Source: Crocinitomicaceae bacterium (GTDB taxonomy: Bacteria > Bacteroidota > Bacteroidia > Flavobacteriales_D > Crocinitomicaceae). Taken from it: a stretch of DNA of 64,000 nucleotides. A program made the position numbers and the translations under genes. The notes under the pieces are model-generated. The model saw only the letters and a list, made by a program, of their open reading frames with translations. It was not told the origin of the DNA and ran no database searches. Where the stretch lies: assembly GCA_020635955.1 (NCBI GenBank), contig JACJYW010000009.1, positions 1 to 64,000 of the forward strand, given 5' to 3'. This document shows positions 1 to 8,373 of the stretch, one piece after another. Within the stretch, counting starts at the first letter, position 1, and each line of letters starts with the position of its first letter.

Positions 1-1088
1 TTATTGTCAAAATATCCTAATGAGGCATACCAATTGAACTGCATATTCTTAATAGAATGATCAAGCCCATGACTTTTGATGATCTCTTTAGAACCATCTA
101 TAAATTTTTGTCCCATTGCTTGATTGTGTTCTACCACAGGATTATTCTCAAAAAATTCCATGGTCGCCAATCCTGCAGCAATACTACAAGTTTCACCTCC
201 ATGAGTTGTACTTATTAGAAAAAGCTTTTCTTTACCTTCTTCTCGGATCCCTCCCAGTTCCATGATCTCTTTTTTCCCTGTCAGGCAACAAAAAGAGAAA
301 CCGTTAGCAATTCCTTTTCCCCAACATGCCATATCCGGCTGAGCATTAAATTTTGCAATTGAACCAGGATAATCTGTTTTGAAGCCTGTAATCATTTCAT
401 CCATAATCCATATGGCGCCATTTTCATGTGCAATATCGATCATGTTTTGGATAGACTCAGCCGTCACCGAATTGAATTTTTCCGGTTCCGAAATAATGCA
501 TGCAATCTGATCAGGATACTTAGCGAATAACTCTCTCAATGAATTCGGATCATCTGCTTTAAACATAACAGTTAAGTCTGAAACATCCTGTGGAATACCA
601 AATGTTACATCAGTAGACCCGATAAACCAGTCGTCATAACTATAGAAAGGATGGTCAAAAGGACGAGCAACCAATTTTCTACCAGTATATGCTCTAGCCA
701 GTTTTACCGCAGCAGTTGTAACGGTAGATCCATTCTTAGCAAACTTGATCATATCATGTTGTGGAACAAGTGAAAGAAATTTTTCTGCCATTTCTCTTTC
801 AATAACAGAAGGTCTTGAAAAGTTATTTCCCTTTGTTAACTCTTGCGCAACCCGATCTGTAACAGGTTTAAAGGCATGCCCCAATGATATAGACCCAAGT
901 CCACCTAGACATTCTATGAATTCATTACCGTCCTCATCATACAATTTACATCCATTTCCATGTGTAATGGATGCAGGAGATTGCAAAGGAAACTGGTCAT
1001 CTCCTTTTGAGTACGTATGTGCACCTCCCGGAATCAGGTCATGAATAACACTTCTGTATTCATCTGATTTTTTAAAGTTTGTAATCAT
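1..1088 (-). CDS. Class-III PLP aminotransferase, GSAM-like (partial, C-terminus off window)
   Basis: Reading down from an ATG at 1086-1088, an open frame runs off the left edge (362 codons visible). It begins MITNFKKSDEYRSVI and continues with GGAHTYSKGDDQFP, as in glutamate-1-semialdehyde aminomutase-like class-III aminotransferases. The PLP pocket is visible: the WIMDEMITGF stretch holds the cofactor Asp, and CWGKGIANGFSF holds the Schiff-base Lys. Its start overlaps the stop of the next gene upstream on the minus strand (cytidylyltransferase) by 3 bases, so the two are translationally coupled. Next to a CMP-sugar-type nucleotidyltransferase, a role in amino-sugar synthesis for a surface glycan is more likely than haem synthesis; that is inference from context. 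The missing C-terminus lies left of the window. Confidence 0.85.
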   Translation of the reverse strand, partial: MITNFKKSDEYRSVIHDLIPGGAHTYSKGDDQFPLQSPASITHGNGCKLYDEDGNEFIECLGGLGSISLGHAFKPVTDRVAQELTKGNNFSRPSVIEREMAEKFLSLVPQHDMIKFAKNGSTVTTAAVKLARAYTGRKLVARPFDHPFYSYDDWFIGSTDVTFGIPQDVSDLTVMFKADDPNSLRELFAKYPDQIACIISEPEKFNSVTAESIQNMIDIAHENGAIWIMDEMITGFKTDYPGSIAKFNAQPDMACWGKGIANGFSFCCLTGKKEIMELGGIREEGKEKLFLISTTHGGETCSIAAGLATMEFFENNPVVEHNQAMGQKFIDGSKEIIKSHGLDHSIKNMQFNWYASLGYFDN

Positions 1089-1837
1089 ACAATTTTATCA
1101 TTTCTAAGCGACTTTTTAAAGCCACTGTTAATTTCACTATCCTTATTAATTTTAAGCAATTCAGGTTTTCTCTCCAACAAAGAGACTACATCATTCAATC
1201 CAAATTCAGTAATACTATCAAAAGACTCGAAGATTGTTGTGGCTAATTTAAAGTCTGCAGGTGAATCTACTGATAATTTAAAGGTATAATTTGGGTTAAA
1301 CTTTTTCCATCCACATTCAAACTTGCCACAATTCTTAATATAAACAGTGACATGTTCTCTTTCAGATTTCATTTTAGCCTCTTTCCATGCGGTTTCTAAA
1401 GCTTCGAAACTAAACACCTCTACATCAAATCCATCTTCAAGAAAATCCGGTTCATTGTTACTATTGGAGAAGTAATCTTTGCCCGACTTTTGATACTCAT
1501 CAATTACAAAATCTATCACCTCATGATGATGAAGCGGGCAATCAGATGTAATTCGAATCACAATATCAGGATTATATTTTTTAGCCACTTGATAATATCG
1601 GTCTAGTACATCCTGTTCACTCCCTCTATAGAAGTCTATTCCACGTTCTTTACAAAACACTTCAATAGGATCATCATTAGGATCTGTTGTTGTTGCAATC
1701 ACAATCTTATCCACCATTTTAGCAGCTTTGATTCGCTCCATTTGAAGTTCCAAAAGGGCATGTCCTTTAATGGTTTTAAGGACTTTGCCAGGTAATCGGG
1801 TAGACCCCATTCTTGCTTGAGTAATTAACAGGTTCAT
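1085..1837 (-). CDS. SpsF-like cytidylyltransferase / sugar nucleotidyltransferase
   Basis: A 250-residue protein beginning MNLLITQARMGSTRLPGKVL, the nucleotide-binding N-terminus of the CMP-KDO synthetase/SpsF family (small residue, R-M-G-S-T-R-L-P-G-K). RITSDCPL near residue 95-102 is the metal/sugar-binding Asp region, and DGFDVEVF follows. Such enzymes activate acidic or amino sugars as CMP- or NDP-sugars in the cytoplasm for capsule, O-antigen or glycoprotein glycans. The start overlaps the stop of the acetyltransferase gene by 4 bases, and its own stop overlaps the aminotransferase start, so the three form one translational unit. The exact sugar cannot be told from sequence alone. Confidence 0.85.
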   Translation of the reverse strand: MNLLITQARMGSTRLPGKVLKTIKGHALLELQMERIKAAKMVDKIVIATTTDPNDDPIEVFCKERGIDFYRGSEQDVLDRYYQVAKKYNPDIVIRITSDCPLHHHEVIDFVIDEYQKSGKDYFSNSNNEPDFLEDGFDVEVFSFEALETAWKEAKMKSEREHVTVYIKNCGKFECGWKKFNPNYTFKLSVDSPADFKLATTIFESFDSITEFGLNDVVSLLERKPELLKINKDSEINSGFKKSLRNDKIV

Positions 1838-2373
1838 TCGAATTCCGTTTTAAAAATCCCCATCAGTAATTTATCGTAATATTCACCATTGATATAAACA
1901 TGCTTTCTTAACCTGCCTTCATGTTTATATCCCAATTTTTCATAAAGTCTAATGGCACCGGGGTTATTTTCATAGACTGCCAACCATATTTTTCTTACAC
2001 CCATTTCCTTAAATCCATATCTCATTGCAAGTAAACATGCTTCAAATCCAATACCCCTTCCCCAGGCTGATTTTTCACCAATCATAATTCCAAGCTCGAT
2101 TAAATTAGCTTTATCATCAAAGAAATCCAACTTCACGTTTCCTACATGCTGATTCGTATCATTTAAACAAATAGCGAAAAATGCCGTGTTATTTTGGTTT
2201 GATTTTTCTTCAATGTAGCATTTGAGCTTTTCCAAAGTGTAACCAAAAGTAGCTAAACCTTGCATCACAGTTGAATCTTCTAACCATGACAGATATTGTT
2301 CAGTGGCATCATCTGGTTGTACAAACCGTAAGTAGATCTTTTCTCCCTGGATCTTGTATTTAGGTTCAGCCAT
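1834..2373 (-). CDS. GNAT-family N-acetyltransferase (RimJ/RimL type)
   Basis: The 179-residue protein has the GNAT fold of the RimJ/RimL branch: N-terminal YLRFVQPDDATEQYLSWL, then ELGIMIGEKSAWGRGIGFEA, which is the acetyl-CoA pyrophosphate loop (R-G-x-G-F/I-x-A), and the C-terminal NPGAIRLYEKLGYKHEGRLRKH motif. In glycan clusters such enzymes acetylate the amino group of a nucleotide-linked sugar (for example PseH-type steps); here that substrate is inferred from the neighbouring aminotransferase and cytidylyltransferase. It overlaps the glycosyltransferase gene by 8 bases and the cytidylyltransferase gene by 4. Confidence 0.87.
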   Translation of the reverse strand: MAEPKYKIQGEKIYLRFVQPDDATEQYLSWLEDSTVMQGLATFGYTLEKLKCYIEEKSNQNNTAFFAICLNDTNQHVGNVKLDFFDDKANLIELGIMIGEKSAWGRGIGFEACLLAMRYGFKEMGVRKIWLAVYENNPGAIRLYEKLGYKHEGRLRKHVYINGEYYDKLLMGIFKTEFE

Positions 2374-3004
2374 GCTTTTTATCCAACTTATCCTGATATT
2401 TATCCATCTCAGATTTATTTTCAGTCAAATTCTCCCCGTGTTTTCTATAACGGTACATTGGAAGAATGATGTTGTAGATCTGATATTTCTTTGAAAACCT
2501 TATTCTAAGATCTTCTTCTTCTCTTGCTCTGAAATTTTCATCATACAAACCCACATCAAACAAGAAGTCCTTTCTAAACATGATTCCGCAAGCAATTGGA
2601 TTTTCTTCAGCACTTATATGTTCAAGATGATTTCCATGCTGATCGACAAGATAATAATCGCATGAAACAGCATCCAGCTTATTATTCATTTCCAGAAATA
2701 ATTTTTGACAGTAAAGAAGATCATGGTGAATGTAGTCGTCAGCATCAAGGAATACAACAAATTGTCCTCTAGCCTTCTTCACGCCAAAGTTTCTAGCACC
2801 AGCCAATCCTAAATTTTCTTCTAAATTGAAGATCCGAATTTCGTCCTTGTAATTTTCTAGAACTGCGGCGGTCTTATCTGTACTGCAATCATTTACAACA
2901 ATGATCTCATAGCTATCATTACTCAAGGATTGTTCCAACCCTGACCTAATGGCTCGTTCTACAAACCTATCGTAATTGTAAGCAGTGATTATTAAAGAAA
3001 CCAT
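2366..3004 (-). CDS. Family 2 glycosyltransferase
   Basis: A short (212-residue) GT-A glycosyltransferase: VSLIITAYNYDRFVERAI at the N-terminus, IIVVNDCSTDKT for nucleotide binding, FVVFLDADDY as the DxD-type metal motif near residue 90, and a C-terminal REEEDLRIRF acceptor-side acidic motif. It is cytoplasmic or peripheral with no membrane helix. It likely adds one sugar to the lipid-linked or surface glycan built by this minus-strand operon. It starts 23 bases after the stop of the ABC exporter gene. Confidence 0.9.
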   Translation of the reverse strand: MVSLIITAYNYDRFVERAIRSGLEQSLSNDSYEIIVVNDCSTDKTAAVLENYKDEIRIFNLEENLGLAGARNFGVKKARGQFVVFLDADDYIHHDLLYCQKLFLEMNNKLDAVSCDYYLVDQHGNHLEHISAEENPIACGIMFRKDFLFDVGLYDENFRAREEEDLRIRFSKKYQIYNIILPMYRYRKHGENLTENKSEMDKYQDKLDKKHG

Positions 3005-3027
3005 ACCATAAAGATAGCAATTGTAAT

Positions 3028-4797
3028 CTATGAATTAGCAATAACTTTCTGATAGGTTGTTTCGCCAATTATTCGACCATTATCCATCTCGATAATACGA
3101 TCCGAAAATTTCAAAGTTGTATGCCTATGCGCTATCACTATAACAGTTACTCCTGAATTCTTTAGAATATTGACCGTTTCATTAATTTCTTTCTCTGTTT
3201 CATTATCCAAGGCAGATGTAGCTTCATCTAAAATGATAAGATCTGCATTATGATAGAGGGCCCTTGCTATGATGACTCTTTGTTTTTGTCCACCACTCAA
3301 ATTTTTACCATTCTCCTGTATTTCAAAATTAGCTGGATCAATATTTCCTAAAAAATCAGTTAAAGACGCCTGATCTATTGCATCTTTGAGTCTCTTCTCA
3401 TCATAATTCTCCTCAAGAAAAGCCACATTTTTTGCTAAAGAACCTTTCTCTAAGTATGGTGTTTGCTGCACATAACTAATCTTTTTCATCCACAACCTAA
3501 TATTCTTGTCGTCAATAGTTGTGTCATCAATTATAAGTTCACCTGATGTTGGCTTAACGAAACCCGCTATAATATTCACAAGTGTTGTTTTACCTGATCC
3601 AGACCTTCCTATTACACCTAGAATTTCATTTTTTTTGACCCTTAAACTCACCCCTGTAAAGAAATCAGAATCAGCATTTCTAAATCTGAAATTGATGTTA
3701 GAAAGAGAGATCTCAGTTTTAAAATTTATTGAATGGCCTTCTGCATTTTCCAGAGACGCATTTCTTTGCAAGGGCTTTTCATATATTTTAAACAAAAAGG
3801 AATATTGTTGCAGCACCAATATAGTGGGAACTATCTTACTCAATGAAGGAATGACCCTATAACCGGCAGCCGCATAAACTGCAATTAATGGCAAAATTAA
3901 TTCCGGATTATTAGCAACAAAAGCTCCGTACCAATAGATTATTATCAATCCGGCTACAGTAACTAATTCAAAGATCTTCGCCGGAACAACTCCCAATAAA
4001 CCAATGCGAACGTTTACTTTGTTAGTAACCTTTTGTGTTTTTAAGAAATCATCAAGCAGTACCCTTTCTTTGTTCCTTAACCTAACATCAACAAATCCCA
4101 GTACTCCTCTATAGGCATTTTCGTATAAAAAGACAGTATAATCATTTAATGTGTTCCCATAATTTCTCATTCTTTTTTTGACCAGCATATTAAAAATTAC
4201 TGCAACTGGAAAAATAGTTACTCCAATTAGTATGAATACTTTCCAATTGAATAAAGCTATTCCTGTAACAACGAAAATGAGAACAACAAGCTCTGCTGTA
4301 ATAATGAAAAGTGACCTAACTATTAAAGAAGCAAATTGGTTGGGATTCACCATTAATTCACGAATCATTTCAGCTGAATCTCGGTCTTTAAATTCCTGAT
4401 AATCCAAATCCAAATAATAGCTGTACGTAGCCGTACTAATGGCATCTTTTAGATCATAAATGAATTTGAATTGAATCCAATTACTAAAGAGGATAAACAA
4501 TGTTCTCAAAAAGAAAAAACCAAGAGCAAATCCGAATAGAAGCAGAAGGAATACAGAATTGTCCTCAACATCAGTAAAGGCTTTAATTTCTCTTAAAAAA
4601 GCCATTTCATCTATCATAGAACCATCCGCTACTGCAGCTAATAAGGGTATAAAAATAGCAAGACCAATAAGATCAATGAAACTGGTAAAAATGATCAAAA
4701 CCTGTACTGACCAAAATCTTTTTTTAAGACCTGGTGGCAATAGCTTTACAACATACTTATATGCAGAAAAATAGGCGCTTTGAAGTTTGTTTGACAT
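3028..4797 (-). CDS. ABC exporter, fused membrane and ATPase domains (lipid-linked glycan flippase-like)
   Basis: A 589-residue half-size ABC exporter. About six hydrophobic segments fill residues 25-320. The nucleotide-binding domain (about 350-580) has Walker A GVIGRSGSGKTTLVN, Q-loop ISYVQQTPYL, signature LSGGQKQR, Walker B LIILDEATSALD and H-loop VIVIAHRHTT, all intact. The architecture is that of MsbA/PglK exporters, which act as homodimers to flip lipid-linked molecules across the inner membrane. Placed between a glycosyltransferase and a Wzc-like gene (14 bases from the latter), a lipid-linked glycan is the likely substrate. A lipid A or peptide exporter role is possible but less favoured. 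Confidence 0.9.
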   Translation of the reverse strand: MSNKLQSAYFSAYKYVVKLLPPGLKKRFWSVQVLIIFTSFIDLIGLAIFIPLLAAVADGSMIDEMAFLREIKAFTDVEDNSVFLLLLFGFALGFFFLRTLFILFSNWIQFKFIYDLKDAISTATYSYYLDLDYQEFKDRDSAEMIRELMVNPNQFASLIVRSLFIITAELVVLIFVVTGIALFNWKVFILIGVTIFPVAVIFNMLVKKRMRNYGNTLNDYTVFLYENAYRGVLGFVDVRLRNKERVLLDDFLKTQKVTNKVNVRIGLLGVVPAKIFELVTVAGLIIIYWYGAFVANNPELILPLIAVYAAAGYRVIPSLSKIVPTILVLQQYSFLFKIYEKPLQRNASLENAEGHSINFKTEISLSNINFRFRNADSDFFTGVSLRVKKNEILGVIGRSGSGKTTLVNIIAGFVKPTSGELIIDDTTIDDKNIRLWMKKISYVQQTPYLEKGSLAKNVAFLEENYDEKRLKDAIDQASLTDFLGNIDPANFEIQENGKNLSGGQKQRVIIARALYHNADLIILDEATSALDNETEKEINETVNILKNSGVTVIVIAHRHTTLKFSDRIIEMDNGRIIGETTYQKVIANS

Positions 4798-4811
4798 TAA
4801 ATGGAAACCGA

Positions 4812-7211
4812 TTAATCTGATTTTTTTTCATTACCATATTCATCCCCATAACCATAATTATATCCGTAATTATAACCATAGGTGTACTTATAAACATATC
4901 TTGAATAATAGTATTTGATCTTATTTTCTTTGATTCCATTCAGAATTAATCCCTTGCTGATGTCTTCATATTTTTCAAGAATTCCCTCCATGGCTTTTAT
5001 TCCTCTTCTACGGGTATATTTTGTATTCAAAACCACCAAAAAGGTGTCAATTTTTTTGGATAATTCTAAGGTATCATTTAATAAGCCAAAGGGTGGCGTA
5101 TCGACAATTACATAGTCGTACTTTTTAGATAACTCTGCCAGCATTTGATCTACCTTATTCTTCAGGATCAACTCAGAAGGATTAGGAGAAATAGGACCTG
5201 CGGTAATGACATCAAAATTTTCAAAAACATTTTTATGTGTGATCTCTTCTAAACTCGATTTTCCAATGATATAAGATGTTGTGCCGATATTATTTTCAAA
5301 AGCAAACATTTTATGCACTTTTGGTTTATGTAAATCAAAATCTACCAGAACGGTTTTTTTCTCGGATCTTGATATTAAAACGGCAAGATTGGTAGAACAA
5401 TAGGTTTTTCCTTCTCCCGGAAAATAAGAAGAAATAAGAATTTTTTGTCCCAGCCCTTCTTGCTTCTCCTTCTTCATAAAAGAAAGATTGGTTCTTATTG
5501 AACGAAAGCTCTCGGTAATTTGTGATTTTGGACTATCATTTACCGCAATTAAGCTGCTTTGTTTTTTGTAAAAAGGCACTCCTCCTATCACGTTCAAAAT
5601 AGTTGTCTGCCTCAATTCATCAATACTCACCAATCTTTCAAAAAACACGTTTTTGAGAAGTGCAATGAAAAATGACAAGACAATACCCGCAAGCACAAAT
5701 AATCGTATAATTTGCTTTTTATCCGGTTTTACCGCCCCTATCATTGAAGGGGTTTCCAATACCCTAACCTGAGGGATAATTCCTGCTCTTGTAATGAGGG
5801 TATTCGTCTTTTTTTCCAGTAGGAAAATATACATGTTGTTATTGACATCCAGTTCACGTTGAATATTGATGATGCCTTGTTCTGAAAGTGGTATTGTTTT
5901 AACATTATATCTATACCTATTAATCTCATCATTTTTTAATTTGATTTCTCCCTCAATTGCAGTAACGAGATTCATAATATACTTCAGTACATCCTGCTTT
6001 CTCATTGAAATCTCTTTCTTAAGTTTAACTATTCCTGCATTTTCTTCTGTAGAATGGGTCATCCTAATCTCAAGATCCACCTGCTTGGATCGAACATCAC
6101 TAACTGCTTCTTGTAAAAAAAAGTCCGTTTCTTCAATATAAAAAGATGGGGGGAGTACCCTTGTATCCTCCGTTGATTCCAAATAGGCTTTTAATGCAAC
6201 AGCAGAGTTCTTTTTTCGCTCCAGTTCCCTTTTGATCTCTGAGGCTGTTACATAATCAGCAAAAAATTGATCTCCTTCTTTGGTAGGATCCAAAATTGAA
6301 TGTTGATCCTTATAAGATAATAACTCTCTTTCCTTTTGCGCTATGAATACCTGAACAGTATCAATTTGTCGCTCAATATTTTCTATGGTATTCTGATTTA
6401 CTTCCAATTGAATGCGCTTTGAAAAATCTACATACACATCTGTCAGAGTATCTAAAAATACTTTAGCTCTTGGCTGCAATTCATCTGTGATGGTTACATC
6501 CAGAATACTGGTAAATTCTTCGTTACTGATTGCAATAGAAGATTGATACTTGGAAATTAAATTATCTCTTGAATGAAAAACAATTTCATATTCAGAAGAT
6601 TTAATACTTTCAATTCTTGCGTCCGAAAATCCATATTGTTGGGTTAGAAGCAATATAAAATCATCCGTAAATAACTCTTTACCAAATTCATTTATGAATT
6701 CTCTGGATTCACCGTTAATTTCATAATTAATTTTGTAAGACTTCTGGTCCAGGATGGTCACCCCCACCGGATTTTCATAAGCCATGGGGTTAAGCACAGT
6801 AACCTCTGCCTTAAAAGGCAAGGCTTCAAACACCTCCTGTTTTTTTAATCGCCCTACCACATAATAGGAAGTTCCAATATTGATCTTATCAACTACTTCA
6901 CCTATCAAGTCACGGGATTTCAAAACCCTCATCTGGTTCTGTACATCCATATATACCCCATAAGCTCCTAACCCCTGATAGATCTTGTCCTGATAGTCAT
7001 AAGTTTCATTGGATTTGAGCAAAAATTGAACTTTTGCACCATAAATTTCCGTCAATCGGTGGGTATAAACAAACCCAACCACATAAGCAAAAACCGGTAA
7101 AAAAATAAGGATCAACAAGTTCTTAACGATCAAACGCCATACGAATAAAAGATCTTTTGAATCAATTAACTTATTTGAACTATGTTGTTGCTGGTTACTC
7201 ATTTCAGACAT
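4812..7211 (-). CDS. Wzc-like polysaccharide co-polymerase / BY-kinase
   Basis: A 799-residue inner-membrane protein. The N-terminal helix near residues 30-50, a long periplasmic coiled-coil region (about 60-510) and a second helix near 515-535 form the Wzz/GNVR co-polymerase part. The cytoplasmic BY-kinase has Walker A SSYFPGEGKTYCSTNLA, Walker A' VLVDFDLHKP and Walker B VIVDTPPFG. The tail (last about 35 residues) holds some ten tyrosines in YGYN repeats, the usual autophosphorylation cluster. It controls chain length and export of surface polysaccharide. It is the first gene of the minus-strand glycan operon, and 147 bases separate it from the divergent xrtF. A second ATG lies 9 bases inside the chosen start. 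Confidence 0.93.
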   Translation of the reverse strand: MSEMSNQQQHSSNKLIDSKDLLFVWRLIVKNLLILIFLPVFAYVVGFVYTHRLTEIYGAKVQFLLKSNETYDYQDKIYQGLGAYGVYMDVQNQMRVLKSRDLIGEVVDKINIGTSYYVVGRLKKQEVFEALPFKAEVTVLNPMAYENPVGVTILDQKSYKINYEINGESREFINEFGKELFTDDFILLLTQQYGFSDARIESIKSSEYEIVFHSRDNLISKYQSSIAISNEEFTSILDVTITDELQPRAKVFLDTLTDVYVDFSKRIQLEVNQNTIENIERQIDTVQVFIAQKERELLSYKDQHSILDPTKEGDQFFADYVTASEIKRELERKKNSAVALKAYLESTEDTRVLPPSFYIEETDFFLQEAVSDVRSKQVDLEIRMTHSTEENAGIVKLKKEISMRKQDVLKYIMNLVTAIEGEIKLKNDEINRYRYNVKTIPLSEQGIINIQRELDVNNNMYIFLLEKKTNTLITRAGIIPQVRVLETPSMIGAVKPDKKQIIRLFVLAGIVLSFFIALLKNVFFERLVSIDELRQTTILNVIGGVPFYKKQSSLIAVNDSPKSQITESFRSIRTNLSFMKKEKQEGLGQKILISSYFPGEGKTYCSTNLAVLISRSEKKTVLVDFDLHKPKVHKMFAFENNIGTTSYIIGKSSLEEITHKNVFENFDVITAGPISPNPSELILKNKVDQMLAELSKKYDYVIVDTPPFGLLNDTLELSKKIDTFLVVLNTKYTRRRGIKAMEGILEKYEDISKGLILNGIKENKIKYYYSRYVYKYTYGYNYGYNYGYGDEYGNEKKSD

Positions 7212-7342
7212 TCAAAATTCTCTATCCCTTCTACTACGAAAATTATCCTTAAAAGTTTCGAAAGGCAAAGATAGAGTAATCTTCGCTTTGCTTTAGATTA
7301 TCCTTGAGAAATTAACCCTACAATAAAATCACAACAATCAAC

Positions 7343-7350
7343 TATCTTTG
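7343..7350 (+). promoter_or_regulatory. Candidate Bacteroidota -7 box for xrtF
   Basis: TATCTTTG fits the Bacteroidota -7 consensus TAnnTTTG and ends 8 bases before the xrtF ATG. No clear TTTG/TTG -33 element is found at the usual distance. A transcript starting here would have almost no leader. Confidence 0.45.
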
Positions 7351-7358
7351 CATCATTC

Positions 7359-7901
7359 ATGAATTCGTTAGGCACTTTATTTAAAAACCCCATCTTCCGC
7401 TTTCTTACACTGGCAGGGGGAATCTACTTTATCTGGCTGTTTGTGTATTATTTTCTGATCAAAGTATACACAGATTGGGATTATTGGCTGGATTATAACA
7501 TTGTACATTTATCCCATTACTTTTTGCAGATCTTTGGGATAGATACATTTATTAACCTGGATGGCTCAATGGTCATGCTTTTCGTTACCGAAGGTGATTT
7601 CAGATCAGTTACGGTCGGGGATGAGTGTAACGGATTCAAATTGTTTTCCATTTTTAGCATTTTCGTGATTGCTTTTCCCGGTCCATGGAAAAAGAAGCTG
7701 TGGTTCATTCCTTTGGGTATCATTTTTATCCATCTTGCCAACGTGATGAGAGTAAGCGCCCTAATGCTGATCCAGGAGTATCATCCTGAGTACCTGGATT
7801 TCAATCACCTTTACACCTTTACTATTTTCGTTTATGGGATCATTCTCCTGTTATGGTACTGGTACATTAAACGATTCAGTGATTATGCCAAAAAAAATTA
7901 A
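7359..7901 (+). CDS. xrtF: Exosortase family protein XrtF
   Basis: A 180-residue polytopic membrane protein with the exosortase triad in order: Cys90 in GDECNGF, Arg131 in NVMRVSAL, and His150 in DFNHLYTF. Hydrophobic segments lie near residues 14-34, 92-108, 114-137 and 152-168. Exosortases are inner-membrane transpeptidases that cut C-terminal sorting tails of exported proteins and couple them to surface glycans. The short length and the adjoining partner gene match the flavobacterial XrtF type. It is divergent from the glycan operon and overlaps the next gene by 17 bases. No obvious substrate with a matching tail is seen in this window. Confidence 0.88.
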   Translation: MNSLGTLFKNPIFRFLTLAGGIYFIWLFVYYFLIKVYTDWDYWLDYNIVHLSHYFLQIFGIDTFINLDGSMVMLFVTEGDFRSVTVGDECNGFKLFSIFSIFVIAFPGPWKKKLWFIPLGIIFIHLANVMRVSALMLIQEYHPEYLDFNHLYTFTIFVYGIILLLWYWYIKRFSDYAKKN

Positions 7902-8355
7902 GCTCATCATACTCGTTACTACGGTTGTTCTTCTTGGTTTTTTGAGGGATTATTTCTTTCTAAACACCAATGATGCATATAAAACAGTACAGGGCACCCA
8001 ACAATTTCACGGCAGGGATGAGTTTGAATTCATGCTGAACTGGAGTCTGAAAAAATTTGTGGCCGTTAAATGGATCGGCACTGTCATTTGTTTTTTCCTT
8101 TTTTACTTCCTAACCTGGTTGACCGTAAAAATATGGTTCCAAAATTCGTTGTACAGTAAAATGGCAGCTTTGGCCTACTTTGGTATTTTCGCCGCATCCG
8201 GTTTACTATTTGTGTTTGGCTACATCTTTTCCTTCTCAGTAGAATTGTATGATGTGATACATACCATCATGATGTTTGGTCAATCTTTCATGCCTTTGCT
8301 TATATTAGTGCTGTTGTTCAACTATTATCCAAAAACAAAAGAAGAACAATCCTGA
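7885..8355 (+). CDS. Exosortase F system-associated membrane protein
   Basis: I chose the ATG at 7885 (MPKKIKLIILVTTVVLLGFLR) because the longer frame from 7834 adds a non-hydrophobic leader inside xrtF; the chosen protein has 156 residues. It has about four hydrophobic segments (near residues 6-20, 52-72, 82-104 and 120-145) and no catalytic motif. A small membrane protein directly behind xrtF is the constant partner known in flavobacteria as the exosortase F system-associated protein; its biochemical role is not known. The 17-base overlap with xrtF supports co-translation. Confidence 0.8.
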   Translation: MPKKIKLIILVTTVVLLGFLRDYFFLNTNDAYKTVQGTQQFHGRDEFEFMLNWSLKKFVAVKWIGTVICFFLFYFLTWLTVKIWFQNSLYSKMAALAYFGIFAASGLLFVFGYIFSFSVELYDVIHTIMMFGQSFMPLLILVLLFNYYPKTKEEQS

Positions 8356-8373
8356 ATTTATAATTGATTTAAA

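Noticed and set aside
745..1044. 99-residue plus-strand open frame opposite the aminotransferase
   Set aside because: It lies wholly within a well-supported gene on the other strand, lacks any recognisable motif and has composition of an antisense shadow.
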